Assembly: GCA_020072645.1 (NCBI GenBank)
Contig: JAIQGK010000009.1
Coordinates: 124,001-188,000 of the forward strand
DNA length: 64,000 bases
Direction: 5' to 3'
DNA from: Terriglobia bacterium
GTDB taxonomy: Bacteria > Acidobacteriota > Terriglobia > Terriglobales > Acidobacteriaceae
The notes under the pieces: generated by a model
Seen by the model: the letters and a program-made list of their open reading frames with translations, nothing else
Databases searched by the model: none
Told to the model about the DNA's origin: nothing
Made by a program: the position numbers and the translations under genes
Part shown: positions 53,328 through 63,438 of the stretch, piece after piece
Position numbering within the stretch: position 1 is the stretch's first letter
Layout of the letters: each line of letters starts with the position of its first letter

Positions 53328-54239
53328 TCAGCCAACTTCCGTCAGCATTTTTTCAATGCCTGCTGCCTTGATCCTGGCCGTGTCTTCCATAGACTTGGAA
53401 AGACAGCCTAGCGTATCTTCCACCGATTCGCGGTCCACCATGTTCTTACCCAGCGACGCGAGTGCCTGCGCCCAGTCCAGCGTTTCCGCAACTCCCGGCG
53501 CTTTCGCCAAGTTCAGCCGCCGCACGGACTGCACAAACGCAACGATCTGCCGTTCAAACTCCGCGCCAATTCCCGGCAGCCGCGCCGCAACGATCTTCAT
53601 CTCTTTTTCCAGGGTGGGATATTCAATCCAGTGGTATAAGCAGCGGCGCTTCAGTGCGTCACCCAGCTCGCGGCTGCGGTTTGACGTAAGAATCACCATC
53701 GGCAAATGTTTGGCCTTTACCGTCCCCAGCTCTGGAATGCTGATCTGAAAATCCGAAAGCAATTCCAGCAGAAAAGCCTCAAACGCCTCGTCGGCGCGGT
53801 CCACTTCATCCACCAACAGCACCGGCGAGAATTCTTTTTCCTGGATTGCCTGCAGCAGCGGACGCTCCATCAGAAAATCGCGGCTGAAGATGTGCTTCTC
53901 TTTTTCCTCCACCGACAAGCTGGTTCGCTCTTCAATCTTGATGGCCAGCAACTGCTTCTGGTAGTTCCACTCATAGACCGCGGAGTTGACGTCGAGCCCC
54001 TCATAACACTGGAGCCGAATCAGTCGCGTATCCAGCATCGCCGCCAGCGTCTTCGCAACCTCGGTCTTGCCTAGCCCTGCATGGCCTTCCAGCAATAGTG
54101 GCTTGGCCAGACTCACAGCCAGATAAATCGCCGTTGCCAGCGCCGGATCGGTGATATAGCCGAGTTGCTCAAAGCGGCGCGCCAACGCTTGCGGATCGCG
54201 CACTGCTTTGTCTTTATGGATGGTAAGAGACGGCATCAC
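53328..54239 (-). CDS. coxD: CoxD-like MoxR AAA+ ATPase
   Basis: 303-residue AAA+ ATPase. Walker A is GHAGLGKTEVAK (about residue 53), Walker B is LLVDEVDRADEAF (about 142), and sensor/arginine-finger segments follow (ILTSNRSRELGDALKRRC). It probably remodels CO dehydrogenase or loads the cofactor with CoxE. The ATG overlaps the coxG stop by four bases, and coxE starts right after its own stop, so the genes are tightly coupled. The pairing in this gene order makes the CoxD assignment firm. Confidence 0.92.
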   Translation of the reverse strand: MMPSLTIHKDKAVRDPQALARRFEQLGYITDPALATAIYLAVSLAKPLLLEGHAGLGKTEVAKTLAAMLDTRLIRLQCYEGLDVNSAVYEWNYQKQLLAIKIEERTSLSVEEKEKHIFSRDFLMERPLLQAIQEKEFSPVLLVDEVDRADEAFEAFLLELLSDFQISIPELGTVKAKHLPMVILTSNRSRELGDALKRRCLYHWIEYPTLEKEMKIVAARLPGIGAEFERQIVAFVQSVRRLNLAKAPGVAETLDWAQALASLGKNMVDRESVEDTLGCLSKSMEDTARIKAAGIEKMLTEVG

Positions 54240-54847
54240 TTGGCGCCGGGATCGCCTGGGGATTTCGTCGGTTCGGGCTTGGCCTCTTCGCTTCCCGAAT
54301 GTCTGGTAACAGCAGCCTTCAAAGCGGAAAAAGCTACGCCAACGGCGCTGATCGGTTTTGCTGCGGCAGTCGTGGCCTCTGCGCCCGCCGCGTCCGGCGA
54401 CTGCAATTGTTTTTTAAAGTTGCTCACAAACTGCTCAAACATAATGTTTGAAACTTCTGTGATCACGCGACCGCCCATCTGGGCCAGAATGCCAACCACG
54501 TTGAGCTCAGAAATATTGATAACTTCGGTCCCGCCATCCACCCCGCGCAGCTTGCCGGTCATCTTCATCGATGCGCTGCCCTTCCCGCGCACGTCCTGGC
54601 CCTTCCCCAGGATTTCTATCTCATGCGCGGTGTCGTCCTTGCGCACGATCTGCACTTCGCCTTTGTAATCGGTAACGCTCGGGCCGACCTTGACCTTGAT
54701 GGCTCCTTTATATGTGCGCTCGTCCACCTGCTCTGTGATCTGCGCTCCGGGAACGCACACGCCGACTTTTTTGGGATCGCTCAAAAACGCCCAGACTTTC
54801 TCCACCGGCTCATCCACCCGGAACGTCTTTTCGATCTTTATCGCCAT
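54236..54847 (-). CDS. coxG: CO dehydrogenase subunit G (CoxG)
   Basis: 203-residue SRPBCC-fold protein: KIEKTFRVDEPVEKVWAFLSDPKKVG at the N-terminus, CVPGA, and VNISELNVVGILAQMGGRVI near residues 120-140. The C-terminal 50 residues are Ala/Pro/Glu-rich. CoxG binds the membrane and recruits the enzyme. ATG 54847 starts two bases after the coxL stop, with the ribosome-binding GG lying between them; an upstream in-frame start at 54895 would overlap coxL. It sits between coxL and coxD in the usual order. Confidence 0.9.
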   Translation of the reverse strand: MAIKIEKTFRVDEPVEKVWAFLSDPKKVGVCVPGAQITEQVDERTYKGAIKVKVGPSVTDYKGEVQIVRKDDTAHEIEILGKGQDVRGKGSASMKMTGKLRGVDGGTEVINISELNVVGILAQMGGRVITEVSNIMFEQFVSNFKKQLQSPDAAGAEATTAAAKPISAVGVAFSALKAAVTRHSGSEEAKPEPTKSPGDPGAK

Positions 54848-54849
54848 CC

Positions 54850-57204
54850 TTAGCCCGTGATTCCCTTCTCCTTCAGGATATTCCACACCTTCCACGGCGT
54901 AATAGGCATTTCAATGTGCTTTACCCCGAGATGCGAAAGCGCGTCCACCACGGCGTTCACGAATGCTCCCGGTGATCCAACGGTGGGTGACTCGCCCACT
55001 CCCTTGGCGCCAAACGGATGATGCGGTGACGGCGTTGTGGTTTTACCTGTCTCCCAGTGCGGCGTTTCGACGGCCGTAGGTATCAGGTAGTCCATAAAGG
55101 TGCCGCCCTGCACGTTGCCGCTTTCGTCGTAGCCAATCTCCTGCATGAAAGCGATGGCAAAACCTTCGGTCAGGCCACCATGGATCTGGCCTTCCACAAT
55201 CATCGGATTAATGATGTTGCCGCAATCGTCCACCGCCACAAAGCGGCGGACCTTGATCTCGCCCGTACCTTTATCTATATCGACCACGGCGATATAGGTA
55301 CCAAACGGGAAAGTCAGGTTCGGCGGATCGTAATAATTCACAGCTTCCAATCCAGCCTCAAGCCCCGGCGGAATATTTGTGTAAGCCGCAAACGCGATTT
55401 CCTGGATCGTCTTGGCCTTGCTCGGCGCGCCTTTCACAAAGAATTTTCCCGGCTCCCATTCCAGATCCTCTTCACTGGCTTCCAGCAGAAAGGCCGCGAT
55501 CTTCTTCGCCTTCTCTCGGATCTTTCTTGCCGCCATCGCCGTGGCCGCGCCAGAGGTCGGCGTGCTGCGGCTGGCGTACGTTCCCAAACCGTAAGGAGCG
55601 GTATCGGTGTCGCCTTCTTCCACCTGCACGTCTTTGGCCGGGATTCCCAGCTCCTGCGCCACGATCTGCGCGTAAGTAGTCTCGTGTCCCTGGCCCTGGC
55701 TCTTGGTCCCCATGCGGCAAATCGCTTTGCCCGTAGGATGGATGCGGATCTCGGCGCTGTCGAACATCTTGATGCCCAGAATGTCAAACGTATGCGCCGG
55801 ACCGGCGCCGACGATTTCCGTGAAACTGGAAATGCCGATTCCCATCAGCTCGCCCTTCTTGCGCTTTTCCGCCTGCTCTTTGAGCAGCGCGTCGTAGCCG
55901 ACTGTGTCGAGCGCCAGCTTCATGGCGGCGTGGTAGTCGCCGCTGTCATAGGTCCAGCCCAGCGGTGATTTGTAAGGAAACTTTGCCGCCGGAATAAAGT
56001 TCTTCTGGCGCAGCTCAACCGGGTCCATCTTCAGATCATCGGCCAGCACATCCATGACGCGCTCAATTAGATATGCAGCTTCAGTCACGCGGAATGAGCA
56101 GCGGTAGGCAATGCCGCCCGGCGCTTTGTTGGTATAGACGCCATCCACTTCGCAGAAAGCATTCGGGAATTCATAAGAACCGGTGCAGATGCTGAACAGC
56201 CCGGCGGGAAACTTCGTCGGCTGTGCCGCGGCGTTGAACGCTCCGTGATCGGCCAGCGTCTTTACCCGCATGGCCTTCACCTTTCCGTCTTTGTCGGCGG
56301 CGATCTCGGCGGTCATGTGATAGTCGCGGGCAAACCCCGTGGACTGCAAATTCTCTGAGCGCGTCTCAATCCACTTCACCGGACGCCCCAGCGTAAGTGA
56401 CGCCACCACCGCGCACACATATCCCGGATATACCGGCACTTTGTTGCCGAAGCCGCCGCCAATATCCGGTGCGATGATGCGGATGTTCTGCTCCGGAATG
56501 CCGCCCACCAGCGCAAACACCGTGCGATGCGCGTGCGGGGCCTGCGAGGTCAGCCAGACCGTGAGTTTTTCCGTGGCCTTGTTGTAGTCGGCCACGCAGC
56601 CGCAGGTTTCCAGCGGCGCAGGATGGCAACGTGGCGACAGCGCATTCACCTTGGAAACCACCGCAGCCTCCTTGAAGGCTTTGTCGGTGGCCGCTTTGTC
56701 GCCTACTTCCCAATGGAATATCTTGTTGTTTTTTTCGGTGCGATCTTCGCGCAGGAGCGGAGCGTCGGCATCCATCGCCTTGTGTGGGTCCACCAGCACC
56801 GGCAGCTCTTCGTAATCCACTTCCACTAGTTCGGCGGCATCGGCCGCAGCATAGCGGTCTTCCGCCACTACAAAAGCAACTTCCTGCGCCTGGAACAGCA
56901 CCTTGCCCGTGGCCAGCACCATCTGCTTGTCGTAAGAAAGTGTTGGCATCCATGCCAGATTGGCTTTGGCCAGGTCTTCTCCGGTGATGATCGCCAGCAC
57001 GCCGGGAATTTTCTTGGCGGCATCTGTATTGATGCTCTTAATGCGGGCGTGTGCGTACGGGCTGCGCACCATCTGCGCGTAGACCATGTGTGGCAGGTTC
57101 ACGTCGTCAACATAATTGCCCTTGCCCTGGAGAAAACGCGAATCCTCCTTGCGCTTCATGCTGTGGCCCATGCCGCTGATTTCTGCGCTTGTCTTGTGCA
57201 TCAC
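54850..57204 (-). CDS. coxL: Aerobic CO dehydrogenase large subunit, form I
   Basis: Catalytic Mo-Cu subunit that oxidises CO to CO2, 784 residues. The diagnostic active-site loop AYRCSFR lies at 366-372 (Cys369 binds the Mo-Cu cluster), which marks form I CoxL; form II has AYxGAGR. Molybdopterin-binding blocks are [36 protein letters not shown] and [14 protein letters not shown]. Length is normal (about 800). It overlaps coxS by four bases (ATGA). Translated with coxS and coxM it should give a functional heterotrimer. CO oxidation here is inferred from motif and locus. Confidence 0.96.
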   Translation of the reverse strand: MMHKTSAEISGMGHSMKRKEDSRFLQGKGNYVDDVNLPHMVYAQMVRSPYAHARIKSINTDAAKKIPGVLAIITGEDLAKANLAWMPTLSYDKQMVLATGKVLFQAQEVAFVVAEDRYAAADAAELVEVDYEELPVLVDPHKAMDADAPLLREDRTEKNNKIFHWEVGDKAATDKAFKEAAVVSKVNALSPRCHPAPLETCGCVADYNKATEKLTVWLTSQAPHAHRTVFALVGGIPEQNIRIIAPDIGGGFGNKVPVYPGYVCAVVASLTLGRPVKWIETRSENLQSTGFARDYHMTAEIAADKDGKVKAMRVKTLADHGAFNAAAQPTKFPAGLFSICTGSYEFPNAFCEVDGVYTNKAPGGIAYRCSFRVTEAAYLIERVMDVLADDLKMDPVELRQKNFIPAAKFPYKSPLGWTYDSGDYHAAMKLALDTVGYDALLKEQAEKRKKGELMGIGISSFTEIVGAGPAHTFDILGIKMFDSAEIRIHPTGKAICRMGTKSQGQGHETTYAQIVAQELGIPAKDVQVEEGDTDTAPYGLGTYASRSTPTSGAATAMAARKIREKAKKIAAFLLEASEEDLEWEPGKFFVKGAPSKAKTIQEIAFAAYTNIPPGLEAGLEAVNYYDPPNLTFPFGTYIAVVDIDKGTGEIKVRRFVAVDDCGNIINPMIVEGQIHGGLTEGFAIAFMQEIGYDESGNVQGGTFMDYLIPTAVETPHWETGKTTTPSPHHPFGAKGVGESPTVGSPGAFVNAVVDALSHLGVKHIEMPITPWKVWNILKEKGITG

Positions 57205-57686
57205 TTACCTCCCTGCGCCATCTTCTTGGAGGCGAACTGTACGGCCTTAACGATGTTTTGATATCCGGTGCAGCGGCAGAGATTGCCGGAAATTCCCCAG
57301 CGTATCTCCGCTTCGGTTGGGTTGGGGGTCTTCTTCAGCAGCGCATAAGTGGACATCAGCATTCCCGGCGTGCAGAAACCGCATTGCAGTCCATGCTCTT
57401 CTTTAAATCCTTCCTGCAAAGGATGGAGAGCGCCGTTGCTTGGCAGACCTTCTACAGTCATGATCTCCGCGCCATCCGCCTGGACGGCAAACACCGTGCA
57501 GGATTTCACGGTCTTTCCGTTCATCAGAACGGTACATGCGCCGCAGTTGCTGGTGTCGCAGCCGACGTGCGTCCCCGTGAGCCCCAGTTGCTCGCGGATG
57601 AAGTGCACCAGCAACATTCTGGGCTCAGCGGCAACTTCGCGCTCCTCGCCGTTGATCTTGAGTTTGATCAATTCTTTTTTCGCCAT
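57201..57686 (-). CDS. coxS: CO dehydrogenase small (2Fe-2S) subunit
   Basis: 161-residue iron-sulphur protein that passes electrons from the Mo site to FAD. Cluster motifs are [16 protein letters not shown] (plant-ferredoxin type, about 43-58), CGFCTPGM (about 102) and CRCTGY (about 137). Order and length are standard. ATG 57686 lies 26 bases after the coxM stop, and its TGA overlaps the coxL start. It is part of the coxMSL transcript. Confidence 0.95.
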   Translation of the reverse strand: MAKKELIKLKINGEEREVAAEPRMLLVHFIREQLGLTGTHVGCDTSNCGACTVLMNGKTVKSCTVFAVQADGAEIMTVEGLPSNGALHPLQEGFKEEHGLQCGFCTPGMLMSTYALLKKTPNPTEAEIRWGISGNLCRCTGYQNIVKAVQFASKKMAQGGK

Positions 57687-57712
57687 CCGAATTTCCCTCC
57701 GTCCGCCTGCTG

Positions 57713-58582
57713 CTACTTGCCCGCCCGTTGAGCGGCGCGTGCCAGCGCACGCTTGGTCAGCTCTTTAATAAGGCCTGTTTTGTACGCTGCCGGTCCACGC
57801 AGATCCGAACTCGGCTGCGCCGCATCGGCCGCCGCTTGTGCCGCCGCGCCAATCGTTGCCGCGTCCAGCTTCTTGCCGCGGAGCGCGTCTTCAGCACTCT
57901 TCGCCCTGATCGGCGTTCCACCCACGTTCGTCAGGCCAATCCCCGCCTTCTGCACTACGCCCGCGCCATCCAGGGTAAGTTGCACCGCAACCGCTGCCGT
58001 TGCAAAGTCGCCGACCTTGCGTTCCAGTTTGAAGTAAGCTCCACCGCTTTTTGCTGGAGGAATAGGAATGCGAATTTCAGTAAGGATCTCGCCGTGGTCA
58101 AGCGACGTGGTAAACAGCGAGACAAAGAAATCGTCGATCGCGATCACACGCTCGCCCTTGGCCCCTGTGGCAACAACCTGCGCGCCCAGAGCCAGCATTG
58201 TGGCCGGATGATCGTTCGCGGGATCGCCATGCGCAAGATTTCCTCCAACCGTCGCCAGATTTCTTACTTGCGGGTCGGCAATCACTGTGGCTGTATCGAG
58301 CAAAAGAGGATATTTGGCCCTAATCAGCTCAGACGCTTCCAACTCCGCTTCCCGCGTGAGTCCACCGATCTTCAGAAAGCCGCCATCCTCTTTAATATAA
58401 GAAAGACCTGCGATCCTATTGATATCGATCAAATGGCTGGGCCGCGCCAGACGCAGCTTCATCATAGGTATAAGGCTTTGGCCGCCGCTCAAGATCTTGG
58501 CGTCTTCACCATGTTGTTGCAGAAGGCCCACGGCTTCAGGCAATGTCCTGGGCCGGAGATATTCGAAAGCTGGCGGTATCAT
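57713..58582 (-). CDS. coxM: CO dehydrogenase medium (FAD-binding) subunit
   Basis: 289-residue flavoprotein. Typical blocks are [36 protein letters not shown] (FAD pyrophosphate loop), [19 protein letters not shown] and a C-terminal CO_deh_flav_C domain. The medium subunit transfers electrons from CoxS to the quinone pool. It is the promoter-proximal gene of the cox operon, opposite the divergent xdhC gene. Confidence 0.95.
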   Translation of the reverse strand: MIPPAFEYLRPRTLPEAVGLLQQHGEDAKILSGGQSLIPMMKLRLARPSHLIDINRIAGLSYIKEDGGFLKIGGLTREAELEASELIRAKYPLLLDTATVIADPQVRNLATVGGNLAHGDPANDHPATMLALGAQVVATGAKGERVIAIDDFFVSLFTTSLDHGEILTEIRIPIPPAKSGGAYFKLERKVGDFATAAVAVQLTLDGAGVVQKAGIGLTNVGGTPIRAKSAEDALRGKKLDAATIGAAAQAAADAAQPSSDLRGPAAYKTGLIKELTKRALARAAQRAGK

Positions 58583-58773
58583 GGGTCCACCTCTTTCAAC
58601 ATCAAACTATTGCTTCAGCAAACAGCGCAAAGTGACTATTCGGGAAGCGTCCCCTTATACCACAGCGAACGATGCGCGGGAAAGTCTCTCGACTCGTGTC
58701 GTGGCCATGGAATTTGCCCGCAATTGAACTGTGAGGAGGCCTGAGACTATGATACGCGTTAGACAGACTCCAG
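58583..58773. promoter_or_regulatory. Divergent promoter region of cox and xdhC
   Basis: 191 bases between coxM (minus) and xdhC (plus). TATGAT at 58749-58754 could be the -10 for xdhC. I see no clear cox promoter or regulator site. Confidence 0.4.
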
Positions 58774-59634
58774 ATGGATCTCTATTCCAAAGCGGCTGAA
58801 CTCGCTGCCCAGCGCAAGCCTTTTGCCATCGCCACTGTTGTGCGCGTAGAAGGATCGTCGTCCGCGCGCCGCGGATCCAAAGCTCTTATCGATTCCCAGG
58901 GCAATATCCTGACTGGTTGGGTAGGCGGAGGCTGCGCGGAAAGCGCCGTTCGCAGTGAAGCGCTGCGCTGCATACGCTCAGAAAAGCCAGAGCTGATTAC
59001 GCTGGATATGCAGGATGAAATCCTGGGCGTGGGCATGCCGTGCGGAGGAATGATGGATGTTTACATTGAACCTGTCCTGCCGCAGCCGGAGCTGGTCATC
59101 GCTGGCCATGGAAGGATCGCAGAAACGCTGGCCCGACTCGGGCATCTCATGAACTTCGCCGTCACCGTCCATTATCCATCCGCCGCACGCGAGAATTTTC
59201 CTGACGCGCAGCGCATCATCAACAAGGACTTCAATGTCGCCGAAATCACTTTCGGCCAGAACACTTACGTTGTAATCGCTACGCTGCACAAGAACGATCA
59301 TCTCTGGCTGCAGCGCGCGCTGGATGGCGAAGCCGCTTATGTTGCTCTCATCGCCAGCGCTCACCGCTCACGTCTTGTCCTCGATTATTTGCTTGCAGAA
59401 GGGGTCGCGAAAGAAAAAGTTGACCGCGTCTGGGCGCCCGCCGGACTCGATCTTGGCGCTGCCGGCCCTGAAGAGATCGCGTTGAGCGTCATGAGCCAGA
59501 TCGTGGCATTACGGCGCGGAGGGAGTGTGGCCGCGCTGAAGGAAAAAGTTGCCGCTGAAACTGACCCAACAACTGAAAAGTCCGGGATCTCTGATAAAGT
59601 CATCCTTCAGTGCGATGCCGGCAAAATCGAATAA
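58774..59634 (+). CDS. XdhC-family molybdoenzyme maturation protein
   Basis: 286-residue protein with XdhC_CoxI (1-95, GGGCAESAVRSEAL, CGGMMDVYIEPV) and a C-terminal Rossmann domain (about 100-260, LVIAGHGRIAETLARLG, APAGLDLGAAGPEEIALSVM). It binds the Mo cofactor and supports its sulphuration and insertion into xanthine-dehydrogenase-type enzymes such as CoxL. Divergent from coxM, so it probably serves the same enzyme. It lacks the YHS and MocA extensions of the other two XdhC-type genes nearby. Confidence 0.9.
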   Translation: MDLYSKAAELAAQRKPFAIATVVRVEGSSSARRGSKALIDSQGNILTGWVGGGCAESAVRSEALRCIRSEKPELITLDMQDEILGVGMPCGGMMDVYIEPVLPQPELVIAGHGRIAETLARLGHLMNFAVTVHYPSAARENFPDAQRIINKDFNVAEITFGQNTYVVIATLHKNDHLWLQRALDGEAAYVALIASAHRSRLVLDYLLAEGVAKEKVDRVWAPAGLDLGAAGPEEIALSVMSQIVALRRGGSVAALKEKVAAETDPTTEKSGISDKVILQCDAGKIE

Positions 59635-59642
59635 AGACTGCT

Positions 59643-60380
59643 CTACCGCGCAAGAATATAACCGCATCCCGCTTCCAGATCGTCCTGATGTTCCATGGGT
59701 CTCAGGATTAACGTCTTGCCGCCATCCTTAAAAAGATAACTCCAGTTGGATACCGGCTTCTTGGGCCACATGGGCGTCAGCTCAATCTTCGCCAATTTCA
59801 CATCGAGCTTATAACTGCCGACCAGCATGGTTCGCGCCGCAATACTCTGTGCCCTTCCTACCCAGAACTGCTGGCTGGCTTCAAAACTCCAGTTGTAGCC
59901 GCGAAGGCTAAGCGAGTTGGCTGCTACAGTCTTGATATCCTGCGATTCGCCACAAGCCACGCGCGTATCCACATGCCATGTTCCAATCAGCGGGTTCTCA
60001 TCGGGATGGTAGACATACACTTTTCCCGATAACTTCCTTTTTCCGTGCTCCACATCGGCAAAAAGCGTCGCTGTGGTCCCATGCGGGACATCTGCATCTA
60101 CTTTTAGCATTCCCGACTTGTCAACGGAAATGCCCTTCGCTGGCGTTTCTATGGACCAGGTGACACTGGCCTTCAGCGGAAACGACGGGCCATCCGGCGT
60201 GGGATACGTGACCTGCATCTGACGGGAAGTGCCCGCGGCGATTTCAACCGCGCCGATTGACGCATTCTGGAGCGGCCAGTCATCCCCTTTGGATCCGTGT
60301 TTCTGTGCCGAGCACGCGACCGATAAAAGCGCGCTGCAACAAGCCAAGCAGAGCAGGATTCGTGCGTAAGTATTTGTCAT
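59643..60380 (-). CDS. Lipoprotein of unknown function
   Basis: 245-residue protein with a lipobox at LSVAC (Cys23), so membrane-anchored. The rest is beta-rich (VTWSIETPAKGISVDKSGMLKVDADVPHG resembles a bacterial Ig-like/BIG2 segment), followed by a domain with WHVDTRVACG and WSYLFKDGGKTLILRPM. Its ATG overlaps the stop of the MocA-XdhC gene by four bases, so it is co-translated, but a role in molybdoenzyme assembly is unproven. No family beyond the Ig-like part is recognised. Confidence 0.6.
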   Translation of the reverse strand: MTNTYARILLCLACCSALLSVACSAQKHGSKGDDWPLQNASIGAVEIAAGTSRQMQVTYPTPDGPSFPLKASVTWSIETPAKGISVDKSGMLKVDADVPHGTTATLFADVEHGKRKLSGKVYVYHPDENPLIGTWHVDTRVACGESQDIKTVAANSLSLRGYNWSFEASQQFWVGRAQSIAARTMLVGSYKLDVKLAKIELTPMWPKKPVSNWSYLFKDGGKTLILRPMEHQDDLEAGCGYILAR

Positions 60381-61516
60381 GATGTCAGTTTCTCCTGCTG
60401 CCGGCGCCTCGCTGCGACAATTTCCGCCATGATGCTCAAAGCAATCTCTTCCGGAGTCTGTGCGCCAATCTCCAGTCCTGCAGGAGCGCGAACTGCGGCC
60501 AGCTTGGCTGCCGAGATGGATTGCGCGCCAAGGCTTCGAATCACTTCCTGCGCCCGTTTCTTGTTAGCCAGCAACGCTACATAAGAAGAGTCTGCAAGCG
60601 CGGCCTGCGCTACGGCTTCTTCGTCAAACTGTCCCCGGCTGGCGACTACCACATAGCGTTCGGCTGCCGCCGGCAACAGAGAAAAGTCCAGCGCGTGCAG
60701 TATTCGATCAGCTTCCGGCGATTCTGCAAGCCGCAGGAAGGGATCGACGACAGTCACATTAAAGTTCAACAATCGTCCAAGCTTTGCCAATGCATGTACC
60801 ACCGCATCGCGCCCCACCAGCACCAACTCCGGCGCACCTGGGACAATGCCCTCCCGGCATTCCAGAACAGCAATGCCTGATTCCATGGACTTTCCCGATG
60901 CGTCGCGCTCAGCAGCCCCGCTCAGGTTTTCCAGATCATCTCGGCTGTCGATATCGAGCAGAATACCCGGATCATCGACCGGTAATTTGAAAATGCCTTC
61001 AGGGTGGTCGCCAAAAATCGCACGGCAACCGACATCACCACTTAGCGCTTGCACTTCGGCAAAGACAGAATGGTCCAGCAACACTGGATTCCCTCGGAAG
61101 CCTCTGTGCGTAGGAACGATAATTTGTGGCTTGCGCTCCTGATGGCACGCAATCAGACTATTGAGCGTTTCCGACCCCACCCAAGGTTGGTCTGCCAGCA
61201 CAATGATCGCTGCTTTTGCTGCGGCATCCACGGCCGCAAGTCCGCTACGCAGCGAGCTTCCCATTCCTTGCTGATACTCCGGATTGGTCACAACCTTCAA
61301 GCCTTGGGTTGCAATAGTCTCCCGCACTTCATCGGCGGTATGCCCGAGCACCAGAATAATTTCGCTGACATTGGAATCGCGCACATTTTTGAGCGTTCGT
61401 TGCAGGATTGTCTCGCCGCCCATGCGCAACAATTGCTTAGGAGTCCCCATGCGCCGGGACATTCCCGCGGCCAACACCACTGCCGCAATCCCGGATTGCT
61501 TTTCCTGATCGCTCAT
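60377..61516 (-). CDS. MocA-like cytidylyltransferase fused to XdhC Rossmann domain
   Basis: 380-residue two-domain protein. The N-terminal part (about 1-190) is a molybdenum-cofactor nucleotidyltransferase of the MocA/MobA type, with the P-loop LAAGMSRRMGTPKQLL and LADQPWVG. The C-terminal part (about 220-375) is the XdhC Rossmann domain (ELVLVGRDAVVHALAKLG, APAGLEIGAQTPEEIALSIM) without its N-terminal CoxI domain. The fusion could couple formation of molybdopterin cytosine dinucleotide, the cofactor form used by CO dehydrogenase, to its delivery. ATG 61516 (MSDQEK) is taken. Confidence 0.9.
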   Translation of the reverse strand: MSDQEKQSGIAAVVLAAGMSRRMGTPKQLLRMGGETILQRTLKNVRDSNVSEIILVLGHTADEVRETIATQGLKVVTNPEYQQGMGSSLRSGLAAVDAAAKAAIIVLADQPWVGSETLNSLIACHQERKPQIIVPTHRGFRGNPVLLDHSVFAEVQALSGDVGCRAIFGDHPEGIFKLPVDDPGILLDIDSRDDLENLSGAAERDASGKSMESGIAVLECREGIVPGAPELVLVGRDAVVHALAKLGRLLNFNVTVVDPFLRLAESPEADRILHALDFSLLPAAAERYVVVASRGQFDEEAVAQAALADSSYVALLANKKRAQEVIRSLGAQSISAAKLAAVRAPAGLEIGAQTPEEIALSIMAEIVAARRRQQEKLTS

Positions 61517-61635
61517 CCCTATTCCAAACCCACGCACAGCCTAGCCACCGAACGCCTTGAAGTCAATTTCAGCGGCAAATCCTCTATCGTCCTCTACTTT
61601 GTTGTACCGTATTAAATGACGGGAGAAATGACTGG

Positions 61636-62145
61636 ATGCAAAAGAGCGATTTACCTGAACCCTGGTTGCGCGGCACTCTGAATGACGTACCCGCCGTTCA
61701 GAGGGGTGTGTTGCACGCGTTGGAACTGGCGAGAGAAGACCTGGAGCGCTGGTGCGACGGCCTGAGCGATGAAGAGTTGCATGACCGTCCGGACGGGATT
61801 GCGCCGGTGGCATTTCATCTTCGCCACATTGCGCGAAGCATGGATCGATTGCTTACCTATGCTGAAGGCAATCAGCTTTCCGCTGAACAGATTTCTGCGA
61901 TGAAAGCCGAGATGGAGCCAGGCGGCAGAAAAAATGAACTCATGGCAGAATTGGTGGTCGCGATCGCCAAAAGCGGCAAGCGAATCCGCGCCTTCTCTGA
62001 ACAGCAGATGCAGGAGGAGCGCCACGTCGGCAAGAAACAGCTGCCTACATCCGTGGGAGGATTGCTTGTCCATGTCGCCGACCACACACAGAGGCACGTA
62101 GGACAGGCGATCATCACGGCAAAGATCGTTGTCGCACAAAGATAA
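61636..62145 (+). CDS. DinB superfamily protein
   Basis: 169-residue four-helix-bundle protein of the DinB/YfiT type. The metal-binding histidines are visible in FHLRHIARSMDRLL, and in HVADHTQRHVGQAI near residue 150. Family members are metal-dependent thiol transferases or hydrolases of unknown substrate. It lies 21 bases before the HD-domain gene and may be cotranscribed with it. Confidence 0.85.
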   Translation: MQKSDLPEPWLRGTLNDVPAVQRGVLHALELAREDLERWCDGLSDEELHDRPDGIAPVAFHLRHIARSMDRLLTYAEGNQLSAEQISAMKAEMEPGGRKNELMAELVVAIAKSGKRIRAFSEQQMQEERHVGKKQLPTSVGGLLVHVADHTQRHVGQAIITAKIVVAQR

Positions 62146-62166
62146 AGAAAGATAGATAAGCTACAC

Positions 62167-62739
62167 ATGACAATAGACAAGACAAATTCCGAATGCAGCG
62201 ACTCAGTCCGGCGCATCATGGCCGCGGCCCGCTTTGCCGCGGAGAAACATGCCCAGCAAAGGCGCAAGGGCGAGAACGCAGAGCCTTACTTCAATCATCT
62301 GCTAGAGGTTGCTGAGTTAATCGCCGCCAGCAGCCATGAGCTGGATGTGAAACTGATGATGGCAGCTTTTCTACATGACACAGTGGAGGATACAGGCGTC
62401 ACATTGCAGGAATTGGAAGAGCGGTTTGGCAAAGATGTTGCCGATCTGGTGGCGGAGGTCACCGACGACAAATCGCTGCCGAAAGAAACCAGAAAACAGT
62501 TACAGGTGGAGCATACTCCCCATAAATCTCCGCGCGCGCAAACACTCAAACTGGCCGATAAGGTTTCAAACCTCCGCGCCATCATCTCAAGCCCGCCCGT
62601 GGGCTGGAGCCGGGAAAGAAAGCAGCAGTACTTTGAATGGGCTAGACAGGTAGTTTCCGGAATCGCTTCCCCGAACGAATATTTGAAATCAGAATTTGAT
62701 AAAGCGTATTGCTCGATTTCTCAACTCAAAGAATTGTAG
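62167..62739 (+). CDS. HD-domain hydrolase, SpoT/MESH1-like
   Basis: 190-residue HD phosphohydrolase similar to the hydrolase half of SpoT and to metazoan MESH1. Metal ligands are in FNHLLEVAE (H44), H70-D71 (FLHDTVEDT) and D131 (KLADKVSNLR). The ligand-recognition helix QRRKGENAEPY is also present. Standalone members degrade (p)ppGpp or NADPH; no synthetase domain is present. Co-directional with DinB upstream. Confidence 0.88.
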   Translation: MTIDKTNSECSDSVRRIMAAARFAAEKHAQQRRKGENAEPYFNHLLEVAELIAASSHELDVKLMMAAFLHDTVEDTGVTLQELEERFGKDVADLVAEVTDDKSLPKETRKQLQVEHTPHKSPRAQTLKLADKVSNLRAIISSPPVGWSRERKQQYFEWARQVVSGIASPNEYLKSEFDKAYCSISQLKEL

Positions 62740-62852
62740 CCATCCTCCGTACGCTTGTTTGCATCGGCTAAAAATCAACGTATTCAAGAAATCCAGCTCT
62801 GGATTGCAAAAAGGTCGCATCGAAGTAGAGGTACCGCTAAGCCGGCACGTCT

Positions 62853-63413
62853 ATGCGTCGACCAACCACATCAGCGGCGTTTTTGATTTTGTTTGTCTCG
62901 CTCATTTTCTGCGGGACGCCCAAACTAGCAAATGCACAAGAAGAAACCAGGCCCTCATTAACCAAATTTTCCGCAAGCATTGATAACCCTGATCTTCCAC
63001 AGAAACGGCCCGACGCAAAGAGCCTCCTTTTATTAATTGGCCAGCAGATTCATGAAACTGAGCTTGATTGCTCGCACTTTGTGCAGTACCTATATGAGCA
63101 AGCTGGTCTGGATTACGGGTATGCGCCTTCCCGGACGCTTTACGACGGGATGGAAGGTTTCAAGCGCGTAGCTCATCCCAGGCCCGGTGACCTGATTGTC
63201 TGGCGAGGGCATGTTGGAATTGTTGTCGACCCGGATGAAACAACATTTCTGAGCGCGTTGCGTTCGGGAGTAAAAATCTCATCCTATCAGTCACATTACT
63301 GGCAAAGGCGCGGCAAGCCGCGCTTTATGCGCTACGTTGGCGCGGATGAGACTGACCCGTCGGAATGGGCGACACGAAAAATCGCGTCGCGCGGCGGCGC
63401 TACTGGCGAATAG
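62853..63413 (+). CDS. NlpC/P60 family cell-wall peptidase
   Basis: 186-residue exported papain-like hydrolase with a signal peptide (1-28, KLANAQE). The catalytic cysteine is C73 in ELDCSHFVQYLYEQAG, the histidine is H120 in VWRGHVGIVVD, and H148 may be the third residue. It cleaves peptidoglycan stem peptides in the periplasm. The domain is short and has no SH3 repeats. Monocistronic. Confidence 0.88.
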   Translation: MRRPTTSAAFLILFVSLIFCGTPKLANAQEETRPSLTKFSASIDNPDLPQKRPDAKSLLLLIGQQIHETELDCSHFVQYLYEQAGLDYGYAPSRTLYDGMEGFKRVAHPRPGDLIVWRGHVGIVVDPDETTFLSALRSGVKISSYQSHYWQRRGKPRFMRYVGADETDPSEWATRKIASRGGATGE

Positions 63414-63438
63414 CCAATTTAAAGGATATGTGATCTAG

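Noticed and set aside
52669-53748. Plus-strand frame of 359 codons
   Set aside because: Antisense to coxE and coxD. It is Ser/Arg/Ala-rich with no domain.
57728-58744. Plus-strand frame of 338 codons
   Set aside because: Antisense to coxM, which has a complete FAD-binding domain; no ribosome-binding site.
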